Source: Monomorium pharaonis (Eukaryota > Arthropoda > Insecta > Hymenoptera > Formicidae). Taken from it: a stretch of DNA of 64,000 bases. Positions 45,131 to 56,831 of the stretch are shown piece by piece. The stretch's first letter is position 1. The number at the start of each line of letters is the position of its first letter. The stretch spans positions 16,442,360 to 16,506,359 of the forward strand of contig NC_050472.1 in assembly GCF_013373865.1 (NCBI RefSeq). Reading direction: 5' to 3'. Position numbers and translations under genes: made by a program. Under the pieces are notes generated by a model that was given only the letters and a program-made list of their open reading frames with translations, was not told the DNA's origin and ran no database searches.

Positions 45131-45939
45131 GTAGTTAAAGTAACCTTTCCCAAAAGTTCAAAGCGATTCATGAAGATCGACCACTGTAAACATGTTAACA
45201 AAAGCAGTATCACTCGAGAGCGGCGGTCGGCGACGCGCGCGCGTGTGCACGTTGTCTGCTAGCGTGTGGCCAGGCGCCCGCGTACAAAATGGATCTGGCG
45301 CGTTCAAATTGTTTCAATCGTCAATATCAGAACTAAGCGTCCTAGAAAAACAATTTTATTTTAATTAAAAAAAAAACTTTAGTGCAATTAATAGTTATAT
45401 AACTAAAACATTATATACTTTTTTTAATTTAAATGTTCGTTAATTGCACTAAATTATGCAAAAAAATATATAACGTACACGTCCTTGCAATACAAGTAAT
45501 AAAAAAATTAAATTATATTAACTTAGAGCACACGCCGCATTGGTAAATAAATTATTTATATATTTATTTATATATATTTATATATTTATACATTTAACGC
45601 GTCAAATAAACAATTTAAAAAAGGAGAAAATTAATTAGAACGTTTATTTGAAGAAATATAAAGAAATGGTTTAACTCATTAGTCTTGTCTCGTTGAGGTA
45701 GCCCAGTTAAAAAAAATCGTCTTTCTAGGACGCTTAGTTCTGGAGATATTGACGATTGAAACAATTTAAACGCGCCAGATCCATTTTGTACGCGGGCGCC
45801 TGGCCACACGCTAGACAACGTGCACGCGCACGCGCGTCGCCGGCCGCCGCTCTCGAGTGATACTGCTTTTGTTAACACGTTTACAGTGGTCAATCTTCAT
45901 GAATCGCTTTGAACTTTTGGGAAAGGTTACTTTAACTAC
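45131..45939. mobile_element. TTAA-flanked foldback MITE, 809 bp
   Basis: The ends GTAGTTAAAGTAACC and GGTTACTTTAACTAC are perfect inverted repeats, flanked by TTAA on both sides (45127-45130 and 45940-45943). The left arm of the host palindrome lacks it, reading a single TTAA in context. The arms are about 225 bp and highly similar, with a GC-rich inner part (GAGCGGCGGYCGGCGACGCG, TGGCCAGGCGCCCGCGTAC). The spacer (45355-45715) is AT-rich. The TTAA target suggests piggyBac or Kolobok-type mobilisation. Confidence 0.8.
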
Positions 45940-46753
45940 TTAAGTTTAATAAGACGCTGTCAAAATTTCAGCTCTTAATATTCATAACTGTAGCAACAGT
46001 AATTAAAAAAAAAATTATCTCGGCTTTTAATCAAGCTAGGACAATGTTCTTTTTTTAAATTTAAAGACAAATTGCACCTTTCAAATGCATCTTACCCCAT
46101 TTTGATAGCGTTAATATTTTAAAAATTATTTAATTGTTAATTAGGCTTATTTTTACACGTTTGAGACACTTAATTGCATTGCACACATTTCGCAATACCG
46201 ATATATGATATTGCAACTTTTTAAGAAGAAAAAACTTTGGTTCAGATTCGTGCATGGTCTCAAAAATGTAGAAATTAAATTTTAGTGGAGCGCGTTTTGA
46301 ATAAACAATTGACATTCCAAATTGTTAATATCTTTGATAAAATTTGGTACACTTTTTTATCGTCATAGAAGCTATATTTTCCTAAAATTTCAAATGCTTG
46401 AGTTAATTTTTAAGAAAGTTATAAACAATTTAAGAAATGGCCATTTTTCATGGTTTTTTCTATTTTACAATCAAACTGATCGACCGATCTTAATAAACCA
46501 AATTTATTATTGTAGGTCTACTTAATATCTACAATTTTTATTTGAAACTTTTTCCGATTCCGTTTTTACTTTACGAGACGCAAGCAAAAAACCGTTTTTT
46601 CTTCACTTCAACCCGTAATTTTGCAATAATTCCCAGCTTTTTGCAAGTGGCAAACGTATCTGTCTTAATGTACGCACATTAATTGTGCTTTACGCACTAT
46701 CGAACCTGAGTTACCAATTTTTTCCCCCCAAAAAGTCTAATTACGCTGGACTA

Positions 46754-46885
46754 TTTGATATATTGTTTCATCAAACCAACTTTGATATAAAGTGAAGAAA
46801 GGAGAACCTTGCTCAGTTCTACCAATGACTTGTTGATGACAATTTTCGAACCAGGGTTTATAGATGTCTTCTCGGACGAACTCAT
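46754..46885 (-). pseudogene. Transposon protein, upstream part (continues at 41771)
   Basis: The minus-strand frame reads NPGSKIVINKSLVELSKVLL, then SSLYIKVGLMKQYIK, and is then cut by the TAGTCCAGCG end of the nested element. Members of this arthropod TE protein family have a VLLPPLHIKLGLMKQF-like block directly before the KALDKEG block. The two fragments here give exactly that order across the insertion. The ATG at 46885-46883 may be internal. Confidence 0.75.
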
Positions 46886-47145
46886 TTTGATATAATGGTT
46901 CGCAAGGTTACAGTATCATATAAAATTTTTCTCGTCGTTTGCATCTTTCCCGAGTTATGGGGTATGGGATTTGCTATTAATGAGTTATTAGGTTATAGGG
47001 CATTTATTGGAGGGTTCTAAGATTAAAAATATTTAGTTAAAATATATTAAATATATTAAATCACAAAGTTTAATGTTTGTTGGAGTAAGTCAGAAATTCC
47101 CGGTTTTATGATTTTTTATGTTTTTTAAGGGTGGAAAAAAACTGA

Positions 47146-47665
47146 CAAGGGAACCTCGCGAACTCGAAAATTCAGATTTTAATGAAACTTGGCATAAATG
47201 TAGAGGGGGTGAATACATAAATTTAGAAATTTTTAGTTGATGCCCAAAAACGGTTTGAAAGGGTGAAATCACCCTTCAAAGTTGAGACGATTTTTGCGGT
47301 TTTTCGATATATCTCGTAAATTAAACAAAATATAAAAATGTTTCATACGAAAGTTTTACAGTATAAATACTTTTATTTAACTATGCTATTTATTAAAAAA
47401 AATTTTTTTTTGAAAAATGAATAGCGTAGTTAAATGGAGGTATTTATGTTGTAAAACTTTTGTATGAAACATTTTTTAATATTAGGTTTAGTTTACGAGA
47501 TATATCGAAAAACCGCAAAAATGTCTCAACTTTGAAGGATGGTTTTACCCCTTCAAACCGTTTTTGGGCACCAACTAAAAATTTCTAAATTTATGTATTT
47601 ACCCCCTCTACATTTATGCCAAGTTTCATTAAAATCAAAATTTACGGGTTCGCGAGGTTCCCTTG
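47146..47665. mobile_element. CAAGGGAACCT-ended MITE, 520 bp, copy 2 (TGA target duplication)
   Basis: Starts CAAGGGAACCTCGCGAACTC and ends GGTTCGCGAGGTTCCCTTG, flanked by TGA (47143-47145 and 47666-47668). The left arm of the host transposon (near 40825-40850) shows the same place unoccupied with one TGA. Both halves carry the family landmarks AACTTGGCATAAATGTAGAG and TATATCTCGTAAA, giving a compact foldback with no coding sequence. Confidence 0.9.
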
Positions 47666-48479
47666 TGAGATAAGATTCGTTTTTAGCGGGTCAAAATACA
47701 TGAGAATAACCTGGTCTGGTGCACAGCGCAGGGTACTTTTTGTAGGCCTGTGGAATTATCCTGGGGTTTTAAAGCACTGATGACTAATATAAAGTTAAAT
47801 TTTAGAAATTCAAAATGGCTGATCCAACATGACAAACTGTTCATTAAAAAAAATGCTTTTCTTATCTTAACTGTAAGTTTTATTTGTTTCTTTTATGGAA
47901 AAAAAATTATTTTCTTTATTTCCACTGCATTTCATTATATTGTGTCACTTGTACAACACATCACATATACATAGTACATGTTTAACCAGTTCACCAGTTA
48001 CTATTCCCAAAGGAAAGTATAAAAAATAAATGTTAATTGTTTTAATTAAAGTTCGATTTGTAAAAAATAATCGGTTAATACCACCAAGATATGTGTCAAT
48101 TCATTATGAAAACCTCAAGACAGATAATCCTGTGTTATTAAAATAGATTTCACAATATAGAAATCATTATTTGTGATAAAGTCCGCCATATTGGACCAAT
48201 CATTTTGAATTTCTCTTTTAAAGATTTTAGATTCGTAACTAGCGATCCAAAAAACCATAGATTATGTTTTCTTAAGTTTTTAAAGTGTCAAAAACAATGT
48301 GCTTTAAAGAATATCAACTTTATTGCTGCTAAACTTTTACCATCTCAATTTTAGAAACCAATTGTCAGCTCAAAATAAAAATTTATTAGGATTTATAATA
48401 TATCCCATAATAAGATATCATTTGGCATATTTGCTTAAAAACTCGAGAAAAAAAAACGGGCAAAAAATGGTCTCTTTTG

Positions 48480-49205
48480 AATCTTCTTTACTTTCACATA
48501 GAATCTGACAAACTTAATGGTTTGTAATTTTTTTAAAAATTAGTAAAGATATTTTAAAGAGGAGCAGAAACATTTATTTAAAAAATTGACATTACACCCT
48601 CACAGCACATTGTAATAAGGTTGTAGAGAAATTACAACCTTACACATATTAATAAGAACGTACTTACACATATTAATAAGAACGTTACTGGAATAAGCCA
48701 CTAACTTTACAATACAACTTATTATTGTAATATTGCCGGAAAGTTAATAAAATATTATTTTAATATTCAAATAACTTTACGCGTAATTATATCATTTCTC
48801 TCTATTTAATATGCAGTTTTTTACATATTTTTATGTTTTATTGATTATAAATTAAATTAAACTTAAATTAAGATATTAAATAAATATTATATTATAATAA
48901 ATATAATAATAAATATTAAATATAAAAAATACTGTTATTTAGAGAAATAATATTCATCAATGTTTTACAAATTTTACAAATATCTCTAATTTTTACTTTT
49001 TTCTAAACAGTAGAAACACAATTTATTTATAAGTTATTTCCATATGCTATTTTGCATATGTAAAAATGAATTAAAAAGTGTAATTTTAGGCACCGAATTT
49101 TGAAAACCACTTTGTTTTTAGACTATATTTCTTAAATAAAATTAGAAAAAAACTTTTAAAAATACTAATTTAAATTAGAAAGTATCTTCTATCTAATAAT
49201 ATAGT
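48480..49205. other. AT-rich stretch, nothing recognised
   Basis: No gene is seen. A short direct repeat, CTTACACATATTAATAAGAACGT (about 48640-48685), is present twice. Confidence 0.5.
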
Positions 49206-49209
49206 AATT

Positions 49210-50312
49210 TGTAACAATGTACCCCCAAAAATGCATCGTCCCGCGGCGAAGAGAGCCGCCGTTCGCCCAAAAGATCCCACGGCGAAAAGGCGCGAAACGC
49301 CGGCTCTCACCTTTAAACATCTTATACGGCCGTTGCGAAAATCGAGCATGTGAGCGCGGCACGTCGCCCCACCGACGCGCACGCGCACCAACGCCTCCAC
49401 GAAAAGAGGAACTGCAGAAGACAGAGAAATCCGAACTCAAAACAAAAGTCCCCGAAGGTGCGCCTCTACTGGTATAAAAGTCGAGCGAGAGAACTTCGGA
49501 AGCATTCTGCCTTCCGCCGAGCTCATTACCGCCTGTTTTCCATATCCTAGAAAGCCTGTCTTGAGCAAAAAAACCGAGCCATAAACCGGGGTGAAGCGTC
49601 TTCGCCTCAATCAAGCGTTCTTGGTGGTCAACTATTGTGTTATCCAGCCATTTTCTTTGACACGCCTCTCCTCGCAAAAACGCGCTAGCCGACGACCGGA
49701 GTAAAGCGTCTTCGCCCCCGCCAAATTTTCTTAGCCGTCACCAGCCGTAACGCAAGATGATTCCCTTCACATCACAGTCGCCCACTCCCGAAAAGGGGGC
49801 AAGTGTCTTGTCCCTCGCCGAGCGTCTCGGCCGAGCCGACTACTTCTATCTCCTGGCAGGATCCCGTGCTCCTACAAGACGAGACCCCACATTTCCGAAA
49901 AACCTGCACGGCGCATACCGGAGCTAGCCCCACTTCGCGACCACGTCTAGGCCTACCGAACCAGCCGCTCCCGGCAACTGGTGCCTCCGCGGGCCACGTC
50001 AGGATATCTCGCGCAACTACTCTTTGCCGTAACTCAAACCTACCGTATGCTCGTCATATTTCGCGCTATTCCTGCTTCATACCGCAAAATTATTACAATT
50101 GTACCGCGTATTTCATTCTATGTATTCATGATTCAAAGCACCGTCCGTATATATCTGTATTCTACCCGCGTTTCATCTATTTCACCACGTATTTTCGTCC
50201 TATACAGTTCTAATAAATCAATATATATTTGTGCAAAACGACTCCGATTCTCTTTTCCTCCCGCTCGCACCTACCCTGAGCATATTCCGCGCGCAGGAGT
50301 TAAGTTATTTCG
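49210..50312 (+). mobile_element. LTR-like segment of about 1.1 kb with TATA box and polyA signal
   Basis: Starts TGTAACAATGTACCCCC after TAATT, and TAATT recurs at about 50313. It has a good TATA box (GGTATAAAAGTCGAGCG, about 49471), CTGCC-type sequence 30-40 bp downstream, and AATAAA at 50211-50216. Its GC content is well above the surroundings. Conflicting open frames on both strands show no protein motif. The right tip does not read CA, so the end is uncertain. Probably a long solo LTR on the plus strand. Confidence 0.5.
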
Positions 50313-50485
50313 TGTAATTTTTATAATACCGCTTGGTATTTTTTAAATATTGTTTTTATGATACATGTCAAAAAGAACATCTAACGAAATGGGCTCCTAA
50401 TTTAGAACCCGTATACAATCGAATAATGTTACATTTTAATGATTTATACATCTTACTTAAATTAAGTAGTTCTATAGGGAATCGG

Positions 50486-51015
50486 TACACTTGCACACGG
50501 TTCAAATGGACACGATGCATTTGGACACGGTGTTTTTGGACACGATATCTTGCGCACGGTTCAAATAACCACAGTGCATTTGCATACGGTGCATTTGCAC
50601 ACTGTGCATTTAGACACAAAGGAAATTTTATTAAATATGTACACCAGTTATATGCACACGTAAAATTTGACCACCGATATTTGCACACGAAAAAATGCCC
50701 ACTGTTCACTTGGACACGTAAAAGTTGCACATCATTTATTTGCACACCGCTCACTTGCACACCACTCATTTGCACACCATTTATTTGCACACCAAGAAAT
50801 GCGCACCGATCATTTGCACACGGAAAGATGCGCACTGATCATTTGCACACGGAAAGATGCGCACTGATCATTTGCACACGAAAAGATGCACACTGATCAT
50901 TTACACACGGAAAAATGCGCACTGATAATTTGCACACGTAAAGATGCACACCGTTTATTTGGACACGGTGCTTTTGGACACCGTTTATTTGCACACCGCT
51001 CAATTGCACACCGTT
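50486..51015. repeat. Minisatellite (TTTGCACAC), left arm
   Basis: About 30 short units of 14-15 bp built on ATTTGCACACGG. They are grouped in places into a 29-bp higher-order unit (GATCATTTGCACACGG plus AAAGATGCGCACT, 50810-50950). Confidence 0.9.
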
Positions 51016-51059
51016 TAATCAAACGCATATTAAATATTTATACATTGTGGCTGCGTTTG

Positions 51060-51240
51060 CAATGTGTACATAGGTTAGCGACTTGGACGGGGTGGGTGCG
51101 GGAGGAGGGCCGAAGGCTTCCCTTGCACCCCCCCCCGTGTGTGTATGTGTGTGCGTGCGTGCGTGCGTGCGTGCGTGCGTGTGTGTGTGTGCGTGTGTGT
51201 GTGTGTGTGTGTAAAGCATTCACTGTACCATAGGTTTGCA
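51060..51240 (+). mobile_element. Microsatellite cassette, copy at 51 kb
   Basis: Opens TACATAGGTTAGCGACTTGG, then GGGTGC ... GGGCCGAAGGC ... GCACCC, a C-run, and (GT)n/(GCGT)n of about 85 bp. It closes GCATTCACTGTACCATAGGT and TTGCAGCTT. Both boundary repeats carry the same ATAGG variant where other cassettes read ATGGG. Confidence 0.8.
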
Positions 51241-51832
51241 GCTTAAACGGTGTGCAATTGAACGGTGTGCAATTAAACGGTGTGCAACTGAGCAGTGTGC
51301 AAATAAACGGTGTCAAAAAGCACCGTGTCCAAATGAACGGTGTGCAAATAATCGGTGTGCATCTTTCCGTGTGCAAATGATCAGTGCGCATTTTTTCGTG
51401 TGCAAATGATCAGTGCGCATCTTTCCGTGTGCAAATAATCGGTGCGCATCTTTCCGTGTGTAAATAATCAGTGCGCATCTTTCCGTGTGCAAATGATCGA
51501 TGCGCATTTCTTGGTGTGCAAATAAGTTGTGGGAAAGTAAACGGTGTGCAAGTGAATGGTATGCAAGTGAGCGGAGTGCAAATGAATGGTGTGCAACTTT
51601 TACGTGTCCAAGTGAACGGGGGGCATTTTTTCGTGTGCAAATATCCACTGGTCAAATTTTACGTGTGCATAAAACTGGCGTACATTTTTAATAAAATTTC
51701 TTTTGTGTCCAAATGCACAGTGTCCAAATGCATCGTGTGCAAGTGCACCGTGGTCATTTGAACCGTGCGCAAGATATCGTATCCAAAAGGACCGTGTCCA
51801 AATGCACCGTGTCCATTTAAACCGTGACCAAA
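51240..51832. repeat. Minisatellite (GTGTGCAAA), right arm
   Basis: Inverted counterpart of the left array, with the same 29-bp higher-order unit (51355-51500). Confidence 0.9.
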
Positions 51833-52324
51833 TGAGTGCCACCCGTTCTATAGCCTCTATGTTATTCCGTTAGGTTCGCCTAAAAAGCATATTTTTTAAT
51901 AGGCATGCTTTTTTTAACTCGTCTTTTAACTTGCCTCTCGTAAAATCTTTATGTTTACAATTTTATGTTTACAATTGCGCTACAAAATAAATATATAAAA
52001 AAAACAGTTTTAGAAAATAATAAACATGTAAAATGATGGTAATGTAATTGATAATACACTCATTATTGTTTAAACAGTGCAATTTGCAAGAGAAAATTGT
52101 GCAAATAAAACTCGCTTTTTTTTGCGAATTTTACGTAGAAAAGGGTATAAATATATAAAATATGGGTTTTTATTTTTTTAATTAACCAAGCGGATCATGT
52201 TTTTATCGGTATTCATGAGGTGCAATGTTTAGTTTCCGAGAAATAAAGGGTTCCAAAAATAAAAATGTAACATTCGATTGCATACGGGTTCTAAATTAGG
52301 CGCCCATTTCGTTGGGAGCGTCCC

Positions 52325-52580
52325 GTTTGCCCACGTCAATATTGGCCACGCGTCATTATTGACCACGTCATTATTGCCCACGCGTCAATATTGACCACGT
52401 CATTATTGCCCACGCGTCAATATTGGTCACTATTGGCCACGCGTCAATATTGACCACGTCACTATTAACCACGCGTCAATATTACCCACGTCATTATTGC
52501 CCACGCGTCAATATTGCCCACGTCATTATTGCCCACGCGTCAATATTGACCACGCGTCAATATTGTCAACGTCAATATTA
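52325..52580. repeat. Minisatellite CACGCGTCAATATTGACCACGTCATTATTGCC type
   Basis: A 32-bp unit alternates CACGCGTCAATATTG with CACGTCATTATTG; about 8 full units. CGTCAATATTGACG is self-complementary, so neighbouring units can pair. The minus-strand open frame at 52526-52819 begins outside it and ends in it; I do not recognise that protein. Confidence 0.85.
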
Positions 52581-52584
52581 ATCT

Positions 52585-52900
52585 TTTTTTTCAAATTTGT
52601 TTGTATGTTATGAAATGTTATTGAAAAAGTTTCTGAGTGATCCAAATTTATTGAAACAGTAAAACATTTTATTTCGTTCGTAGAAGTTAGCCAAAATTTG
52701 GTTAGGTCTGTCAAAACTCTATACAAAATTGCATAGGTAGTTTCCCTCCTAAAATATTGAATAATTTCAGACATAAGATATGTTTTCAGACAAATATTGA
52801 CAAACAAATACGTCCACATGAAATTATAATTTGTGTATCCCTTGTAAAAAGCATGTTTTCTAAATATATGTCATAATATATGTTAAATGTATGTTATATC
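52585..52900. other. Unassigned stretch
   Basis: AT-rich, with one 97-codon minus-strand frame (52526-52819) showing no known motif. Nothing else is seen. Confidence 0.4.
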
Positions 52901-52909
52901 ATATAGCAG

Positions 52910-53040
52910 TGCTTGAGTCTAGTTGCCCTTTTCGAGCCGATTCCCGAACGCGCCGCCTCCTATGTCCCCACTACCGCGCGCGGCCTTGACGGCCGAGCCG
53001 CCGACGCTTTGTCTCAGGAGCAGCTCTGTATAAGAAATAG
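52910..53040. other. GC-rich island in AT-rich DNA
   Basis: About 130 bp with CCGATTCCCGAACGCGCCGC, ACCGCGCGCGGC and CTTGACGGCCGAGCCGCCGA, well above local GC content. It includes small palindromes (CCGCGCGCGG). No frame or RNA gene is recognised. It could be the end of an unseen element. Confidence 0.4.
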
Positions 53041-53519
53041 TGCCCTACACCACAAAATTCATTAAAATGATTCCAAGTAAATAATTTTTGTTTTTACAAA
53101 CAAAAAAGTACCAATATTTTTATTACTAATTTATATTGTGTAGTATAATAATATGTAAAAACATAATATATAAATTAGAATTTTGACAATAGTTTTCTAC
53201 ATCACTTGTGAGGTACTATTGTTGATGCGTTTTTTTTAAGTGGTTTTCTCAGTAGGCCTAATCCACTAAAAGATGAAATATAATATATAGCTTGGCACAA
53301 AAACAAAATTTTATATATTGTAAGACTTAGCATTAGTATAAAGCCCTATTCATAAATGAAAAATATGCTGCGGTTAATATTGACTACAGAGAATATCTGT
53401 TTTTGATATAATTGTTCAAAGTTCGTAATGCACAGACGTTAGATATTTTCAATCGGGTTGGAGATTAGTCGTATTTAATAATTATAATTCGATATATTTA
53501 AACAGATATATATATATAT

Positions 53520-54160
53520 ATATTTGGCAATTGATGATTTTGACGACATCTAGAAATTACCATATATTATTGCATACATTAGAGTACATTGACTCTCTGA
53601 TGCATACATGGCTAATATTTATGAAATACAACTTATTAGTGCATATGTATAAACAAATAATTACAGATTGATGATTTCAACGACATCACAAGGTTATACC
53701 TAATATATATGGTTAACTACCAGCTAGATACCATATATTATTGCATACATTAGAGTACATTTACTCTTTGATGCATACATAATATTTTTGAAATATAACT
53801 TGTTGATACGTATATATAAACAAATAACTACAGATCAATGATTTTGACGACATTACAAGGGTATATTTAATATATGGTTAAATACCATATATTATTTTAT
53901 ACATTAGAGTACATTGACTCTCTGATGCATACATGACTAATATTTTTGAAATACAACTTATTACATATGTATAAACAAATAATTACAGATTGATGATTAC
54001 AACGACATTATAAAGTTTTATACATGGATACATAATGTTGATGATTAACTGAGTAAATTAACTATCTAACATATACATATACATAAACACATTTTTTAAA
54101 TATAACATATTAGTAAGTATACATAAATAATTAACTAAGAAATGACGATTTCCATGACAC
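53520..54160. repeat. Tandem repeat of about 160 bp, four copies
   Basis: Each unit carries ATTGATGATTTTGACGACAT, ATACCATATATTATTGCATA, CATTAGAGTACATTGACTCT, TGATGCATACAT and ATAAACAAATAATTACAG. Units start near 53530, 53665, 53830 and 53985. The fourth is truncated and more diverged. Confidence 0.85.
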
Positions 54161-55849
54161 TATATCATTTTACAGTGACATGTGATTTGTTAGGAATTTT
54201 ATTTATTTACATAATTTTAATCATATACTTAATGTAACAAGCATACATTAAATAAAATTTTAAGCACAACAATATAAAATAATACAATTTACAAAAATAA
54301 TAGTGATTTAAAAATTTAACTTAGTTCAATTAATTAAACCATTTTACTTAATTGTAAATATATATACCCTGGACAACTCGTAAGTAAAATGCATAACCGG
54401 GCAAAATAGCACATTGAATAGACATAGATTCAATAAAATTTTCTTCATAAATTTTCCCAAGTTGAACATTGAAATTTTTAATATTTAGAGATTATTTTAA
54501 TGTTGTAACCATGCAAACAGCACTTGTTCACAGTAGTATTGATATAATCTAATTTAGAAAGCCTCAATCCGAGAACATTGATTCATACAATATCTTACGC
54601 TTTCATACTAATTTCTTTTTAAACATGAAATATCAAGATTTGTCTAGTTAATCTGTCAGATTAGTTGCATTTATTAGTATTAGAAATTGTATTGGTCTCA
54701 ACAAAGGGTTAATAATGTAATGCAAGGAGTGTATAACAATGCACTCTTTCACTTTGTAAAATAAGCAACACATACATAAATTATGTTAAAAATATAACTT
54801 CAATACACATAAATTTTTTGATAAAATTAAAATATAAAGGTGTTGCTTCTTCAATTAAAATCGAGTAAGATTTGAAGAGAATTAATAATTAAGTTTCAGT
54901 GATAACAATTCGTTGTTGTTAAAATATCTTTATTTTACTTATGTAACTGCATTCCTTAGTTTTATCTGCACAATTTACTTCGCAAAATAAAGTATAGTCA
55001 TAAACTAATTTACATCAGCAACATTAAAAATAAAATCACATAAATTTGATTAAATTTTAGAATTATACGCAATATATGACATAACACTTTGCATCTTACA
55101 CCCATTCACTGAATCACAAATATACAAGACGAATTAAAAACAAATGTGATTATCTAAACATATGTTACAAAAAAGAAAGTTATATTTTTTCTTCAATAAA
55201 TACAAATGATTAGTCAAGCTGCAATGTTGATGACTTCGTTACATTGCACAAGATTCAGATAGCGGAGACAATAATGATGTTCTCATGCTGAAATGAATCC
55301 CATGTATTGTAACTGCATGGATCCTTTTGTAATTTCTGTTGCCACTTCTTTAATATTATTTAAATTAACACAGTTGTGAATACCAATTCACCTCACTTGT
55401 GACAATCACACAATATATATTTAACAAAATGCAAATATAATTTCAAAAACATAAAGCACGGCACTTTAATTGTTACAAATTTTGATAATTATTTAGTTTA
55501 AAGTTTAAACACATCACCTCAAATATCTCGAGATATTAATCGTTAAAGTTGGCGAATATTCAGGTTATGAAACCTGTCATACCAACGAAACGTAACGACA
55601 TAAATATGCTCCGCGACCACGTACGCACGCTCGGTGACCACATATACTCTATCAATGACATACACCTGTCCTTTTTAGCAGCACTGCTGCACTGGTGCAA
55701 TAAGTTAAATGAAAGGTTTGTTCTTGGTAGCTGTACTACTGTACCGTATTCTTCTGAAGAAGGGAATAACTGTGATTGGCCAGTTCTAGAGGAAAAGAAA
55801 CAAACGGGTTAACTCAGCACTGAGTATCAATCATGTAATTTTTCCCCTA

Positions 55850-55970
55850 GGGCGGAAACGTGAAAAGTGAAACGTTTCAAGTTACTGTCTCTTTCTATTC
55901 AACACCAATAGAAAGAGATAGTTACATGAAACTTTTCACTTTTTACATTTCCGCCTTAAGGAAAAAATTA
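55850..55970. repeat. Hairpin (AAGTGAAACGTTTCA arms)
   Basis: GGCGGAAACGTGAAAAGTGA, then AGTTACTGTCTCTTTCTAT, a short loop, then the imperfect reverse complement ending TTACATTTCCGCC. About 120 bp. Confidence 0.85.
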
Positions 55971-56044
55971 CATGATCGCTGCCTTGCTGGTCGAAAACGC
56001 CATTAGAGTGCGTTGGAGTAAGTAGGAGCCACTGAAATAATAGT

Positions 56045-56207
56045 ACCCAGCAAACACAAAGTTACATGTAACGTTCCTGTTAGTTGTAATTTCCCACTCA
56101 ACAATGTAATTGTAATATAACACAGGTGTTATATTACAATTACATTGTTGAGTGGGAAATTACAACTAACAAGCACGTTACATGTAACTTTGTGTTTGCT
56201 GGGTATT
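56045..56207. mobile_element. 163-bp hairpin MITE, TA-flanked
   Basis: Starts CCCAGCAAACACAAAGTTAC and ends with its reverse complement ...TTTGTGTTTGCTGGG. The two halves are nearly identical over their whole length, meeting at AACACAGGTGTT. TA flanks both ends. The TA target fits Tc1/mariner-type mobilisation. The near-perfect arms suggest youth or gene conversion. Confidence 0.85.
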
Positions 56208-56215
56208 GTTCGTTT

Positions 56216-56346
56216 ATTCTGTTCTGTCTGCTCGGAGCAAACCCAAGCAGACCAACGCACTCTAATAGGTTGGCATCATCGGAATCAATCTATTAAATTG
56301 CGTTGATCTGCTTGGGTTTGTGCTCCGAGTAGACCCAGAACAGACA
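56216..56346. repeat. Hairpin (AAACCCAAGCAGA arms)
   Basis: CTGTCTGCTCGGAGCAAACC and CAAGCAGACCAACGCACTCT are followed by a short loop and their imperfect reverse complement (GCGTTGATCTGCTTGGGTTT, GCTCCGAGTAGAC). Confidence 0.8.
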
Positions 56347-56399
56347 AAACAAACAAGGCTATAATATAACCGGAAGTGCGGCTGCAGAATCCTTGGGTG

Positions 56400-56830
56400 C
56401 ATTCGTTTACGTAGTGGCTGCCGCAGATGTCGTTCATTTATCCTTGTTTAACACGTTAGTTAAAAAAGAACAAGGATACCTCTTAGAACGCTCTCTCTCT
56501 CTCGGATCACCTTGAACAAAAAAATTCTACCGCCGCACTCGTTCCGGTTATATTGTATTTCAGTGGCTCCTACTCACTCCAACGCACTCTAATAGACTGG
56601 TGTCATCGGAATCAACGTATTGGAGTGCGTTGAGGTAAGGAGCATGTCGGAGTATGTGACGCGAACAGACTCATGTGGCCCGTTCATTATAGCGGCACTG
56701 GTGCAACAAGTTAAAGTGAGACAAATATATTTTTTTTTCATTTTAACTTACTGCAACAGTGCAGCAGTGCAGCTAAAAAGTGGCCTGTTCTTTTTAGCTG
56801 CTCTATTACACTGGTAATAGTAAGACAAGT
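56400..56830. other. Non-coding, small inverted repeats
   Basis: No gene is seen. TAGCGGCACTGGTGCAACAA and AGTGCAGCAGTGCAGC/TTTAGCTGC motifs form a loose inverted set around 56690-56820 and echo 55670-55700. Confidence 0.45.
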
Positions 56831-56831
56831 A

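Larger units (their letters stand above)
50383..52313. mobile_element. Palindrome of minisatellites around a microsatellite cassette
   Basis: Outer arms AACGAAATGGGCTCCTAATT ... GTTACATTTT (50383-50437) are inverted at 52261-52313. Inside, the left array (50486-51015) of TTTGCACACGG-type units faces an inverted array (51240-51832) of CCGTGTGCAAA-type units. The cassette at 51060-51240 is the centre. About 430 bp of AT-rich sequence (51840-52260) is present only on the right. Confidence 0.8.
55985..56595. repeat. Inverted pair enclosing two further hairpins
   Basis: TTAGAGTGCGTTGGAGTAAG with AGGAGCCACTGAAATA (55993-56040) recurs inverted at 56555-56592. Between them lie the 56045-56207 MITE and the 56216-56346 hairpin. 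Confidence 0.8.

Noticed and set aside
49189..49677. 162-codon minus-strand frame and overlapping plus-strand frames
   Set aside because: They overlap each other in GC-rich LTR-like sequence with a TATA box and polyA signal on the plus strand; no protein motif in any.
50486..51015. Possible CRISPR-like array
   Set aside because: Units are 14-15 bp with no conserved repeat/variable spacer pattern and no cas gene, in a eukaryotic TE region.
50333..51655. Several 80-187 codon frames on both strands
   Set aside because: They are translations of the TTTGCACAC minisatellite arrays; no homology-like motif beyond the repeat.
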